Positions 43,135 through 52,453 of a DNA stretch of 64,000 nt are shown here, one piece after another (within the stretch, counting starts at the first letter, position 1; each line of letters opens with the position of its first letter). The notes under the pieces are model-generated. The model ran no database searches and was not told the origin of the DNA. It worked only from the letters and a program-made list of their open reading frames with translations. The stretch comes from a bacterium (GTDB lineage Bacteria > Desulfobacterota > DSWW01). The position numbers were made by a program, and so were the translations under genes. Location: NCBI GenBank assembly GCA_028277985.1, contig JANQFG010000105.1:1-64000 (forward strand). Direction: 5' to 3'.

Positions 43135-43406
43135 ATCGGGTCGGACCAAGACTAGTTATTGATTGTAAAAGGAAACAGTGAGTCTTCGAGGCCAAAATGG
43201 AGCTTAAAGGCAATCTATGTAGGGAAAAATCCGGCTCTACCGGTGAAACAGATTGAACCGGTGAAGGATCCGTGTCGTAGTAGCGGCGAACAACCTTTCT
43301 TAGATGCGTAATTCTCCGGCAAGAATCTTACCGCAAAGGGCGACTGAAGGCATGTTTCAAGCGCTTTATGATTTAATATCAGGCACCTAGCTTGGTCCGA
43401 CCCGAT
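43135..43406. mobile_element. 272-bp MITE-like element with 16-bp terminal inverted repeats
   Basis: The ends at 43135-43150 and 43391-43406 are exact inverse copies (ATCGGGTCGGACCAAG), extending by one more pair outward. The interior has lower GC than neighbours and no complete gene; a minus-strand frame of about 50 residues (43215 to about 43375) looks like a fragment but I cannot name it. It occupies most of the 400-bp gap 43096-43495. No target duplication is obvious. It may be a non-autonomous transposon or a RAYT/REP derivative. Confidence 0.6.
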
Positions 43407-43457
43407 TGTAGTACTTTGGGTGTTTCCCCTCCCTCGCAATGCCCCACGATTCCGGAT

Positions 43458-43484
43458 ATTGCGAGCGAAGCGAAGCAACCCCCC
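43458..43484. repeat. Dispersed ATTGCGAG-type palindromic repeat
   Basis: ATTGCGAGCGAAGCGAAGC followed by AACCCCCC, a member of the same repeat family seen at 56935, 57000, 60169, 61537 and 61586. It lies between the MITE-like element and the plsC-like gene. Confidence 0.75.
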
Positions 43485-43495
43485 TCGTCCCGCGG

Positions 43496-44206
43496 TCAAG
43501 CCGTGACCAGGCTGCCGGCGGTGTTGTAGCACTCGGTCAGCTTCTCTTTGAGAATTCTCGTGAACTCCTTGATCGTCTCCCCGTTGTAGTACAGGGGCTC
43601 GCCCACCACCAGGGAGACCTTGAACCGTTCCCAGAAAGGGATGAAGGACCGGAGCGACCCGAAAGGCCGCTGCGAGTAGGCCGGACTCAGCGGGATGATG
43701 GGAACCCTGGCGTCGGAGTTCGAGATGGCCTGCATCTTTGCCGTAGCAGCCAGCCCCTTTTCCAGCTCGCCCACCTGGCCCTCCACCCGAGTCCCTTCCG
43801 GATAGAGCAGAAGAAGCGACCCCTGCTTCACGGGCTGAAGCAGGCGGCCGATATCGCTCGGCCTGAACCCGATGACGTCCTTCTTCCTGTTGATGCTGTA
43901 AGCCCCCATCTTCTTGAACCACCATCTTCTTGCGGCTCGCAGGGTGGTGGAAGTATCAAAGAAGGCAGACTTGGAAAACGTATACATCATCCGGTCGACA
44001 AAGCAGCAGGTGGCCACCAGATCGAACCAGTGAGAGTGCTTCGAGGCAAGGATGGCCGGCTCGTCCCTGGGGATGTTCTCCGTTCCCACGATCCTGGGAA
44101 CCGTGAAGAGGGGCAGCAGGGCCCTGCAGAGCCTCCTCGACAGACGGTACAGTCTTTCATTGATTTCCAGATCGCTGTCCGATATCAGCCCGGGATGTTC
44201 GCTCAT
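43496..44206 (-). CDS. 1-acyl-sn-glycerol-3-phosphate acyltransferase-like protein (PlsC family)
   Basis: A 236-residue acyltransferase. The catalytic HX4D motif is in LASKHSHWFDLVATC, and the phosphate-binding motif is LLLYPEGTRVEGQVGE. It transfers a fatty acyl chain to lysophosphatidic acid or a similar acceptor at the inner membrane. No second lipid gene lies next to it, so the acceptor is not certain. The ATG at 44206 is preceded by GAGGAGAAGGAAC. Confidence 0.9.
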   Translation of the reverse strand: MSEHPGLISDSDLEINERLYRLSRRLCRALLPLFTVPRIVGTENIPRDEPAILASKHSHWFDLVATCCFVDRMMYTFSKSAFFDTSTTLRAARRWWFKKMGAYSINRKKDVIGFRPSDIGRLLQPVKQGSLLLLYPEGTRVEGQVGELEKGLAATAKMQAISNSDARVPIIPLSPAYSQRPFGSLRSFIPFWERFKVSLVVGEPLYYNGETIKEFTRILKEKLTECYNTAGSLVTA

Positions 44207-44346
44207 CTTGTTCCTTCTCCTCTATCATGCATATTCGATCCGTGCGAAGGATCGCTACGATTCAACATGTCCCTGTAACGCTGCTGTAAAAGGCTGATGA
44301 AGATAGCGCTGACAGGAGTCGTTGTCAAAAAATGAGGGGGTTCACG

Positions 44347-45546
44347 TCAGGGGGCGACTCTGGCGGCCGAGGCAGTCTCCTCATGGGTGTCACTAAGGGG
44401 ATCCCCCACAGGCAGGGTGAAGGAGAAGGTGCTGCCGGTCCCCTTGCAGCTCTCCACCCAGATGTTCCCGCCATAGTAGGAGATGATTTCCTTGCATATG
44501 GGCAAACCGAGCCCGGTACCGCTCGGCTTGTCTTCCAGGGTATCTTCCGATACCTGGCTGAACTTGTCAAAGATCATGTCAAAGTCCTTCTCCTCGATGC
44601 CCACCCCCTGATCGGACACACTCACCCTCACCCAATCCTGAGCCTCGCCCGCACGTTTGCCCTCCAATACCTCCGCACGAAGCCGAATCTCACCCCCTCC
44701 AAAGGAGAACTTGATCGCGTTGGCAAGAAGATTCGTGACCACCTGGTGGATCCTGTCACGATCCACGGTGACGAGGGGCAGGTCCGGATCCACGTCCAGC
44801 CTCATCCCCAATGACTTCTCCTGGAGAAGCTGATGCTGGGATTTTGCCACATCCCTGATGATCTCTTCCACCGACACCGACGCATCGTTGTAGACCATCT
44901 TGCCCGCCTGGATCTTTGAAAGATCGAGAAAATCGTTGATGAGCCGGGCCAGCCTCTCGCTTTCGATCTGAATGATCTCCACGAATTCCCTTCGGGTCTC
45001 CGGAGCTTCATCATCGTACTGGAGCAGGATCTCCGCAAAGGACCGAATGGAGGTCAGGGGCGTTCGCAGTTCGTGAGACACGGAAGAGAGAAACGAGTCC
45101 TTGAGCTGATCCGCTCTCTGGAGCCCCTCATAGGCCTTCTTCAGGTCCGCCGTCCTCTCCTTTACCCGCCTGTCGAGATCATCGTTCATCTTCCTCACCT
45201 GCTGCTCTACCTGGCTGCGCTCGACGATCTCGTTTTCGAGCACACGATTCTTGGCGATCAGCTCCAGGTTGCGTTCCTCCACCCTGCGTTCCAGGTCCCC
45301 GCGGGCGTTTCGCAGCTCGCTGATCAGGAAGATGATGAAATACCCGATGAACAGCGCATCAATGAACGGGGTGATCAAGCCGCCCCAGAGCAGAAGCGGC
45401 TCGGGGCGACCGGTCAATACGAGGCCCAGGCCCAGACAGATCACTTCGGAAATGGCCACGGCAACCACGACGATGAGAACGTAGAGGTGCCCCGGTCTCA
45501 TAGCCATGAGGACGTTCGTCACCTTCCTCGTGAACTCGCGCACCAC
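44347..45546 (-). CDS. Membrane histidine kinase
   Basis: A 399-residue kinase with two N-terminal membrane segments (about residues 20-45 and 52-80) and almost no periplasmic loop, so it probably senses within or near the membrane. A long coiled coil (about 85-150) leads to HisKA with SSVSHELRTPLTSIRSF, then HATPase_c with NLLANAIKFS, VSDQGVGI and GTGLGLPI. No receiver is encoded beside it; it is an orphan kinase. The C-terminus extends about 20 residues past the last kinase strand. Confidence 0.9.
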   Translation of the reverse strand: MVREFTRKVTNVLMAMRPGHLYVLIVVVAVAISEVICLGLGLVLTGRPEPLLLWGGLITPFIDALFIGYFIIFLISELRNARGDLERRVEERNLELIAKNRVLENEIVERSQVEQQVRKMNDDLDRRVKERTADLKKAYEGLQRADQLKDSFLSSVSHELRTPLTSIRSFAEILLQYDDEAPETRREFVEIIQIESERLARLINDFLDLSKIQAGKMVYNDASVSVEEIIRDVAKSQHQLLQEKSLGMRLDVDPDLPLVTVDRDRIHQVVTNLLANAIKFSFGGGEIRLRAEVLEGKRAGEAQDWVRVSVSDQGVGIEEKDFDMIFDKFSQVSEDTLEDKPSGTGLGLPICKEIISYYGGNIWVESCKGTGSTFSFTLPVGDPLSDTHEETASAARVAP

Positions 45547-45642
45547 CGCCTCTTCTCCCCGAGATCGTAGCAGTCGGTATTCGCCCGGCTATGCATTCCA
45601 TCGGCTATGTGACCGTTTTTCTTGATGGTTTGGGGGTCACGG

Positions 45643-46689
45643 CTAGAACGCCGTGTAGTAGGCCCAGCATTCACAGCTATCCATGGCATCCAGAGGCGTG
45701 GCCCATTCCGTCCAGGAAGATACTCTCCGCAGCTCGCATGCACTTCCCGGGTCTGCGGCCACCCGGAAAGCCATGTCATGGAAATGGTGCATCATGTGCG
45801 TAAGGTCGGGCTCCACCGGATAGAGGGTCCCTTTGCCGAGGCTGAACTGGAACCCGCATATGTAGTAGGTCCTGCCGTTCATGGATATGGGCATTTCCAT
45901 CCAGTCCGCCGGGTCCGGAATCTCTATGTCGTACGTGTCCGGAGTCACCGTCACCCGGATCTTCCCCTCCTGAACGAAGAGGTTGGCCGTCACTTCGGGC
46001 ATGGGGGGGAACTCCTCCCATACAGTCATCGCCCCAGGAAGGTCTGCCCAGCCGGGTACGGTCATTTCGAGGCCAAGCATCGTGTTGGCCACGATCCCCT
46101 CCAGAAACCCGGGGAAGAGACCCTGGAGCAGGGGGTGCGCACTCAGCCAGAAGCACTTCCCTGCGGTCAATTCAGTAGAGAAGTTCTGAACGCTTCCGAC
46201 GAAGTCGGCAGGCTCGAAGCGGCTCATGACCAGGAACAACGCCACGTCGGACCCATCCGAATAATAATCTGACAACCCCGTCGGGTCGGCGCAGCTCGTA
46301 CGAATACCGTAGGGGCCGGGCACCAGATCCATCGTCCCGGTCAACCTGTAGACCCCTTGCGCATCCGGGCCTTCCAGGGTGAACCCGTGAGGATTGTGAC
46401 CTCCCCCATAGATCGTTTGTTCACTGTAGCCCAAGATTTCCTCTGCATCGTGGATGATCACGTGAATCATCCCCGGGTTCACCACGGCACCTTCAGAGTA
46501 GGGCATGAAGACGGCCTCGAAAGCGACGTTTGCGAGCCCTGTCTCAGCGTCCGGCTCCAGGACGGCGCCGGCTGTGGGTCGGATCAACTCGGATGTTGTT
46601 GTGGACTCGGAGATGCACCCGGAAGCCACCGCAATGAAGAGCAGGCTTGCAATGACAAACCATACCTTTTGCTGATAGTCCTCTTTCAT
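45643..46689 (-). CDS. Putative lipoprotein of unknown function
   Basis: A 348-residue exported protein. The signal peptide (FVIASLLFIAVASGC) has a lipobox with Cys near residue 25. The mature part is beta-rich with several Trp and Cys (SCADPTGLSDYYSDGSDVAL, CFWLSAHPLLQGLFPGF) and no motif I recognise. It lies 97 bp upstream of the orphan histidine kinase gene on the same strand and 28 bp after the NTF2-like gene, so it may be cotranscribed with the latter. Confidence 0.72.
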   Translation of the reverse strand: MKEDYQQKVWFVIASLLFIAVASGCISESTTTSELIRPTAGAVLEPDAETGLANVAFEAVFMPYSEGAVVNPGMIHVIIHDAEEILGYSEQTIYGGGHNPHGFTLEGPDAQGVYRLTGTMDLVPGPYGIRTSCADPTGLSDYYSDGSDVALFLVMSRFEPADFVGSVQNFSTELTAGKCFWLSAHPLLQGLFPGFLEGIVANTMLGLEMTVPGWADLPGAMTVWEEFPPMPEVTANLFVQEGKIRVTVTPDTYDIEIPDPADWMEMPISMNGRTYYICGFQFSLGKGTLYPVEPDLTHMMHHFHDMAFRVAADPGSACELRRVSSWTEWATPLDAMDSCECWAYYTAF

Positions 46690-46717
46690 GGGGTTCTCCT
46701 TTCTACCGAATTGTCTG

Positions 46718-47218
46718 TCATAGCAGCGCCATGGGGGTCTTGACCCATCCTTCGTCGTAGGGCGTGTTGAAGTTCCACAGGAATCCGAAGACGCTCATCT
46801 TCCATTCGCCGTCCACCCTCACGTATTCCATGTCGTACCGGCCGTGGCCCCACATGGCGCGCACAATGGCCGTGGGCTCCAGAAGATAGAAGATCCCCGT
46901 TGCCTTGTCTCCTTCCACCGTGACGACCGGGTTCAGGATCAGGTGTGACGCGGAGAAACGGTCCTTTTCGTGACGGACCAGGTTGTAGAAATCCCGGATC
47001 GCGTCCCTACCCTCGCATGCGTAGTTGATCGCGGCTTCACCTTTTCCGGGTTCCCCCCGCGTCTGAACGTCCAGTCTGGCATCTTCTGTGAAGCAATCGA
47101 TCACCTTGTCGAACTCGCCGTAGTCGAGCCAGTAGGTGTAGTTCCACATCAGCTTCTTGATTTCCTCTGCATCCTCGATCTTCCGGATCCTCGCCTCGAG
47201 TTCCTCGAGCGACATCAT
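46718..47218 (-). CDS. SnoaL/NTF2-like protein
   Basis: A 166-residue NTF2-fold protein. The helix MSLEELEARIRKIEDAEEIKKLMWNYTY, DYGEFDKVIDCFTEDARLDV and HLILNPVVTVEGDKATGIFYL fit the SnoaL_4 pattern. It is a distant relative of the protein at 38258-38722. Its neighbours are an SDR upstream and a lipoprotein downstream; SnoaL-like and SDR genes are often found together in steroid or aromatic degradation loci. Confidence 0.85.
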   Translation of the reverse strand: MMSLEELEARIRKIEDAEEIKKLMWNYTYWLDYGEFDKVIDCFTEDARLDVQTRGEPGKGEAAINYACEGRDAIRDFYNLVRHEKDRFSASHLILNPVVTVEGDKATGIFYLLEPTAIVRAMWGHGRYDMEYVRVDGEWKMSVFGFLWNFNTPYDEGWVKTPMALL

Positions 47219-47324
47219 GGGTCTCCTTTCTGTCCTTGACTGGCGAGCTTTCCCCCTACTCCCGGTTCCCGCCCCCCGCCTGAAAACTGCGGGGGCAGGC
47301 TTCGCGGGAATGACGGTGAGTTCT

Positions 47325-48158
47325 TCAATCCCAAGGTGTTCCGTGACCCTTCAGTCCGCCGTCCACGTAGAATACCTGGCCGGTCAAGGTCCAGGACTCC
47401 TCGCGCACCAGCCAGAGCATTGCGTTGGCCACATCTTCCGGATCGACCTGGCGGTTCATGATCGTCTTGGTTCGGTTGAAGTAGTCATAGAAATCCTCGG
47501 GCTTTCCACCGCTCATCGCACCGAAGGCCTCCCCGGTCCATTGGAACATGGGCGTCATGACCCCGCCTGGGGCTATACAGTTCACCGTGATATTGAACGC
47601 CCCCACTTCCCTGGCCATGGCCAAGGTCATATTGTGAACCCCACCCTTGGATGCGCAGTAGTGGGCGTGCAGCGGCTCCGGGTTCCTCCCGTCGATGGAA
47701 CCGATGTTCACGATGCGACCCCAGTTACGGGCGATCATGTGGGGCACCACGTACTTGGCGCACAGCCAGGTTCCCTTCAGGTTGACGTCGACGGTCACAT
47801 CCCACTGCTCTTCCGATATCTCCCAGAAGGGGGCAAAGGTGCAAACACCGGCGTTGTTGACAAGGATATCGATCCTCCCGAACTCGTCCATCACGCTCTT
47901 TGCCATGGCCTCCACCTGGGCGGCCTTGCTCACATCGCACGTGATGGCGAGCGCCCTGCCTCCCAGAGCGGTAATGTCCTCGACGACCTTGCCGAGCCCC
48001 GTCTCCGTGGCGCCGGGAACAGGAACTTCCTGCTGATCCTTGCAGATATCGACCAGGGCCACGCTCGCGCCTTCCCGCGCCAGGGCGAGTGCGTGTGCCG
48101 ACCCCATGCCGTGACCGGCACCCGTGACAATACCGACTTTGCCTTCCAGTTCTGGCAT
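47325..48158 (-). CDS. Short-chain dehydrogenase/reductase
   Basis: A 277-residue SDR. The cofactor motif is IVTGAGHGMGSAHALALAR, followed by DILVNNAGVC and the catalytic Ser/Tyr/Lys in VNIGSIDGRN...HYCASKGGVHNM. The substrate is probably a hydroxyl or ketone compound; NAD or NADP use cannot be fixed from sequence. It lies 106 bp upstream of the NTF2-like gene in the same direction. Part of a REP-like sequence (CGCGGGAATGACGG) occurs at about 47300. Confidence 0.9.
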   Translation of the reverse strand: MPELEGKVGIVTGAGHGMGSAHALALAREGASVALVDICKDQQEVPVPGATETGLGKVVEDITALGGRALAITCDVSKAAQVEAMAKSVMDEFGRIDILVNNAGVCTFAPFWEISEEQWDVTVDVNLKGTWLCAKYVVPHMIARNWGRIVNIGSIDGRNPEPLHAHYCASKGGVHNMTLAMAREVGAFNITVNCIAPGGVMTPMFQWTGEAFGAMSGGKPEDFYDYFNRTKTIMNRQVDPEDVANAMLWLVREESWTLTGQVFYVDGGLKGHGTPWD

Positions 48159-48292
48159 CTAGTAGGCCCTCCTCTTCTGAACGTGTGGTGCAATGACCAG
48201 GGGAAACACAACAGGCAGGTTCAGGGCAAGGGCAGGATAGGTTGCGCGGAAATCTTGTGTCAAGGAAAAACGGCCTGGGTGTCCGAAAGGTG

Positions 48293-49534
48293 TCAGGGAC
48301 CTCCCTGCTGGAAGGTCCCGACCCGGGGGGCTTTCAGAAAGCCGGCCAGGGCGATGGAGGCGAGAATGAGCGCAATCGCAATCCGGAACATCATCTGATA
48401 GCTGCCGGTCACGTCCCAGATGTACCCGGCCAGGTAGGACCCGAGGCCGAACCCGATCCCCTCGGCGATGGAAATCGTGGCGAAGATCGCCCCCATGGCC
48501 GACAGGCCGAACAGGTAGGAGGTCAGGGCCGGAATGATGACCATGAACCCCCCGTAGGAAACCCCGTATAAGACGCCAAGGCCATAGGCAACAACGAAGA
48601 CACTCGCCCCCGGCAACGCGAAGAGCACGAGCCCTTTGACGATCAGGCAGGCGGCCAGCACGCGCCTCGAACCGTATCGGTCCGCAACGGCACCCGCCAC
48701 GATCCTACCGACCACACTCCCGAGCCCGATTGCCCCGAGGACATTCGCGGCGGCCGTTGCGGACATGCCCGTGTCCGTGAGATGGGGCACGATATGGACC
48801 ATGATCATCCCGAGCACGGTAATGCTGATGCCGTAAAGGAAGAACAACAGCCAGAACGCCCTGGTCCGGACAGCCTCCGGAAGCGAAAAGCTAGGACCAG
48901 AATCTCCCATTGGCATCGGGTCGACTTCGCTCTTATCCCCTCCCTCGGGCAAGCCGTTCCCGTTCACCTCCGGGTCACGCATGAAGAGCACGCACGGCGG
49001 AATGCAGGATAGGCAGACGAATATACCCAGGATCAGGAAAGCGGGCCGCCAGCCGTAGCCCGAGACGAGGAGGGCGATAAGGGGCGGCATTGCCAATGTA
49101 CCCACGCCGACGCCGGCCAGCGTGATGCCCAGCGCAAAGCCCCGGTTCCTGTCGAACCATCGAGTGACGACCGCCACCGGAATCGGCAGCAGGCCCGGAT
49201 AGGCCAGGCCTCCGAGGACGCCGACAAAGAGATAGAGCTGAAGTGCAGATTGAACCGAGGCCCCGAGCATGTAGCCCGCACCTAGAAGCCCCGTGCATAC
49301 CGCCATCACCAAGCGCGGTCCTTGCCGGTCCGCGAAATGCCCGACAAATGGAAGCACCACGATGTAGATCAGACAGGCGAGCCCCATGACGCCGGCCGTG
49401 AGTTGCCGGTTCCAGCCGAACTCGACCAGCATGGGCTTGAAGAATACACCGTAGCTGTAGAACGAGCCGGAGGTGACCGCGATGACCCAGAAGGCGGCCG
49501 CAACCACGACCCATCCGTAATCCGGTTTCCGCAT
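48293..49534 (-). CDS. MFS transporter (OFA/monocarboxylate-type)
   Basis: A 413-residue twelve-helix transporter from the chosen start. It begins KPDYGWVVVAAAFWVIAV and has the MFS loop GHFADRQGPRLVMAVC after TM2 and GRIVAGAVADRYGSRRV in the second half, resembling oxalate/formate antiporter and monocarboxylate carriers. Twelve hydrophobic segments are visible, with a longer cytoplasmic loop between TM6 and TM7. The ATG at 49534 is supported by a family-like N-terminus and a weak GGAGC ribosome site; an upstream ATG at 49567 is less likely. Substrate may be an organic acid used by the SDR pathway. Confidence 0.88.
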   Translation of the reverse strand: MRKPDYGWVVVAAAFWVIAVTSGSFYSYGVFFKPMLVEFGWNRQLTAGVMGLACLIYIVVLPFVGHFADRQGPRLVMAVCTGLLGAGYMLGASVQSALQLYLFVGVLGGLAYPGLLPIPVAVVTRWFDRNRGFALGITLAGVGVGTLAMPPLIALLVSGYGWRPAFLILGIFVCLSCIPPCVLFMRDPEVNGNGLPEGGDKSEVDPMPMGDSGPSFSLPEAVRTRAFWLLFFLYGISITVLGMIMVHIVPHLTDTGMSATAAANVLGAIGLGSVVGRIVAGAVADRYGSRRVLAACLIVKGLVLFALPGASVFVVAYGLGVLYGVSYGGFMVIIPALTSYLFGLSAMGAIFATISIAEGIGFGLGSYLAGYIWDVTGSYQMMFRIAIALILASIALAGFLKAPRVGTFQQGGP

Positions 49535-49851
49535 GACAGGTGCTCCCGAAACAAAGCTCGGAATCATACAGGACTCGCACCGAAAAATCAGTCCCTGTCC
49601 GGACAAACTCCCTTCCCGGCGACCCGCGGCAGCGAAGGGCATGACGACTCACGGTTTTCTACATTTCAGAACGTGAAGAGTATTTATTCGCAGCAAATAT
49701 AACGATATCGTCCAACTTAATAACCTATTTTAAATGGGTTTTTCTTTCTTTCTTTGGAAACAACTCCAGACACATCCACATCAGAAGGGCATGGATAAAA
49801 TTATGTTCAATAGTCTCCCGAGGAGTTCTTCCAGAGGAAGGAGGTGCCAAA

Positions 49852-50508
49852 ATGAAGGTTGTCCTGAAAATTTCCTTTGCGTGCACCCTGGTCCTGGCCT
49901 TGCTCGCGCCTGCCGCAAACGGCCAGGTCACATTGTTCGGCCCCCCGAACGGGGCGGATCTCTCGGAACCGCCCGCATTCGGTTGGGGCGGACCCTATGA
50001 CCTCTGGCTCTTCATCTCTGCATTCTACTACGACATACCCGGCGTCTTCACGGGGTACATACCCATTCGTTTCGGGCTCTTTGACGGGGGCTTCACCCTG
50101 CCGGGCCCGTGGTGGGACGTGATCGGCGAGGGCGAGCCGAACGTGTGGGCGGTCCTTGGGATCGATCAGGCCACCGGAGGGTTCGCGGTCAGCGATGTGG
50201 CCAGCTTCACAAAGACGGGATGTAACTCCCAGTGCTGCGGCAGCTATGTATTTGGCTGTGGCGGGAGTCCGACCTGCGTCTGCTACCAGACCACGGAAGG
50301 GGAGTCCGTCTGCGGACCCGACTTCCCCTGCTCTTCGCCGCCCTGCGGCACGAGTGCGGATTGTGGGCCCGGAGAGAAATGTCTGGCCTGCACATGCTGT
50401 GAGACCAATGTCTGCGGTTTCGTGGGCGAAGGGGCCTGTGAGAGCGGGTTCAGCTCGTTCGAGTCATACGAAGGCCCGACGACAACGGGAGAGTGGATCG
50501 GAAGATGA
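49852..50508 (+). CDS. Secreted protein with a subtilase-associated domain and Cys-rich tail
   Basis: A 218-residue secreted protein. Signal peptide: residues 1-24 (MKVVLKISFACTLVLALL...ANG). Residues 25-120 (TLFGPPNGADLSEPPAFGW, YDLWLF...) resemble the last 95 residues of the protease encoded next, including the L-G-P-x-NG opening and the W-x-VL strand. Residues 125-205 contain about twenty Cys (CGTSADCGPGEKCLACTCC), probably disulfide-bonded. GGAAGGAGG precedes the ATG. Function unknown; it may bind the same ligand as the protease tail. Confidence 0.75.
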   Translation: MKVVLKISFACTLVLALLAPAANGQVTLFGPPNGADLSEPPAFGWGGPYDLWLFISAFYYDIPGVFTGYIPIRFGLFDGGFTLPGPWWDVIGEGEPNVWAVLGIDQATGGFAVSDVASFTKTGCNSQCCGSYVFGCGGSPTCVCYQTTEGESVCGPDFPCSSPPCGTSADCGPGEKCLACTCCETNVCGFVGEGACESGFSSFESYEGPTTTGEWIGR

Positions 50509-50554
50509 TCTCGTCCCTGGATCGTCGTCGAGTCCTTCTGCATCCCACTTCCGA

Positions 50555-50596
50555 GACCGAAGTGCCGTTCGGTCCGCCAACGAACGGCACCCGGTC
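50555..50596 (+). other. Strong RNA hairpin between the Cys-rich protein and the protease genes
   Basis: GTGCCGTTCG (50562-50571) pairs fully with CGAACGGCAC (50581-50590), and GACCG/CGGTC extends the stem outside a small internal loop. No T-run follows, so it is not a standard intrinsic terminator; it may set the relative levels of the two genes or act as an attenuator. Confidence 0.5.
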
Positions 50597-50637
50597 CGAG
50601 CGGAACAGGAGGATCGAACAGGGTTGAGGAACGATCG

Positions 50638-52419
50638 ATGAGGACACACCGCCCGGTATGCCAAGGCCCGACCGGACGGGCACCCCTTGTGGCTGCCCTT
50701 CTTCTCGGCCTCCTGCTCGGCCTCCCGCGCACGGGCCAGTTCGGGCCGGGGCATGTGGAGTATGCTGCCGCCGACGAGCAGAGCCAGGCCGCGGGTCTCG
50801 GGAACCTCCACGCGAGTGCGGCTGCAAAGGGAACGGTCAGGGTCATCGTCACGCTGGAAGTGCCGGCCTTTGCCGAACTGACAAGAGAATCGAACCGGTA
50901 CCGGGTCATGGAACCCGGCCGACAGTTCCCGGACAAGGGCAGGCGCGCAGGCAGGGCCCTTGCCGGGGCTATCCGCTCTTCGAGCGATGCTGTTCTCGAC
51001 GCTCTGAGGGATGCCGACACACACGTGAATCACACTTACTCTGCATTGCCCTATCTCGCCCTCCGGGTTTCCAGTGAATCCCTCTCCCGACTCGAGACGC
51101 ATCCCCTCGTGGCGGACATCTCCGAAGACTTGCCCTCCAGGGTCCCGGACATCGTACGCGGCGGGCCGGTCCCTCCAACCTTGAGTCAATCCACTGACCT
51201 GATCGGAGCGGATGCTGCCTGGGACATGGGTTACACGGGCGAAGGCTGGGCCGTGGCGGTGCTCGACACCGGTATCCGCCCCACACACGACTTCTTCGAG
51301 GGCAAGACGATCATCGAGGCCTGCTTCTCGAGCCTCGATGACTGCCCGAACGGGCAGAACGAGATGGTCGGGCCCGGTTCCGCGGCCCACTACGAGGACA
51401 GCTATGATGGCTACGATCACGGGACCCACGTGGCCGGCATCGCCACCGGCAACGAGGGGAGCCTGTTCGGCGTCGCAAAGGACAGCGACATCATCGCCGT
51501 GCAGATCTTCTCCCGTGCCTCTTCGCAGAATTGCGGCGGCAGCCCCTGTCTGCTCAGCTGGAGTTCCGATCAGCTCAAGGGCCTGGACTACGTGTATTCA
51601 CTTCGCGCAACCCAGAGCATCGCTGCGGTCAACATGAGTCTGGGCGGCGGCAGATACAGCGGCCCCTGCGACACCCATATACAGAAAGCGGCTATCGACA
51701 ACCTTCGGTCCGTGGGGATCGCCACGGCGATCGCATCAGGCAACAACGGATTCTGCGGCTCCCTTTCGTCACCCGCCTGCACCTCCACCTCGATCGCCGT
51801 GGGCGCCTCGACCCAATCGGACATAGAGGCAGGCTTCAACAACTGGCATCCCGATCTTCAGGACCTGTTTGCGCCGGGTGTCTCGATCCTCTCCTCCACG
51901 GGCGGGTCGGACTCGAGCTACCAGTCCTGGAACGGCACCTCCATGGCCACGCCTCACGTGGCCGGTGCGTGGGCCATCCTCAGACAGTTCGATCCCGATG
52001 CCGGCGTAGCCGAGATCCTGGCGGCCCTGAAAGCGACCGGCCCTCCGATCGTCACGCTCTGCCCCGGAGATGCCTCCCTTCCGAGGATACAGCTCGACGA
52101 GGCTTTGACCGCTCTCGGGGAAGCTGAGTTCGCCTTGCTGGGTCCGGAGAACGGCTCTTTACACTCGACAGCCCCGGTCTTCGAGTGGGCGGGCGGCGAC
52201 TACGACCTATTCGGGCTCTACCTGCTCTTACCGGTCTTTGGACAGTACCAGCTGATCCCAATCTTCGTGCCCGACACCAGCCTGGGCCTCACCCTGTACG
52301 ATCCGCTGTGGGATTTCGTGTCCCAGAACACGTGGGCAGCCTGGCGAGTTCTGGCTGTGAACACCGAGTCCGGGACCTGGGAGGCGAGCGGGCCCCGGTG
52401 GATCATGAAGCTGCCGTGA
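50638..52419 (+). CDS. Secreted subtilisin-like serine protease (S8 family)
   Basis: A 593-residue subtilase. A signal peptide (LVAALLLGLLLGL) is followed by a propeptide with SESLSRLETHPLVADI, then the catalytic triad: Asp in VAVLDTGIRPTH, His in DHGTHVAGIATGN and Ser in NGTSMATPHVAGAWA. The last 95 residues (from LLGPENGSLHSTAPVFEW) form a separate beta domain also found at the N-terminus of the preceding secreted protein. It probably acts outside the cytoplasm on proteins as a carbon source or in processing. Start ATG at 50638 follows GAGGAACGATCG. Confidence 0.94.
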   Translation: MRTHRPVCQGPTGRAPLVAALLLGLLLGLPRTGQFGPGHVEYAAADEQSQAAGLGNLHASAAAKGTVRVIVTLEVPAFAELTRESNRYRVMEPGRQFPDKGRRAGRALAGAIRSSSDAVLDALRDADTHVNHTYSALPYLALRVSSESLSRLETHPLVADISEDLPSRVPDIVRGGPVPPTLSQSTDLIGADAAWDMGYTGEGWAVAVLDTGIRPTHDFFEGKTIIEACFSSLDDCPNGQNEMVGPGSAAHYEDSYDGYDHGTHVAGIATGNEGSLFGVAKDSDIIAVQIFSRASSQNCGGSPCLLSWSSDQLKGLDYVYSLRATQSIAAVNMSLGGGRYSGPCDTHIQKAAIDNLRSVGIATAIASGNNGFCGSLSSPACTSTSIAVGASTQSDIEAGFNNWHPDLQDLFAPGVSILSSTGGSDSSYQSWNGTSMATPHVAGAWAILRQFDPDAGVAEILAALKATGPPIVTLCPGDASLPRIQLDEALTALGEAEFALLGPENGSLHSTAPVFEWAGGDYDLFGLYLLLPVFGQYQLIPIFVPDTSLGLTLYDPLWDFVSQNTWAAWRVLAVNTESGTWEASGPRWIMKLP

Positions 52420-52453
52420 CGGCTCATCGATCCGCGGCAGTCCCCTGACTCCA

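Noticed and set aside
43215..43925. A transposase gene in the MITE-like element
   Set aside because: The long minus-strand frame is mostly the antisense-frame shadow of the plsC-like gene. Only about 50 codons fall in the element and they match nothing I recognise.
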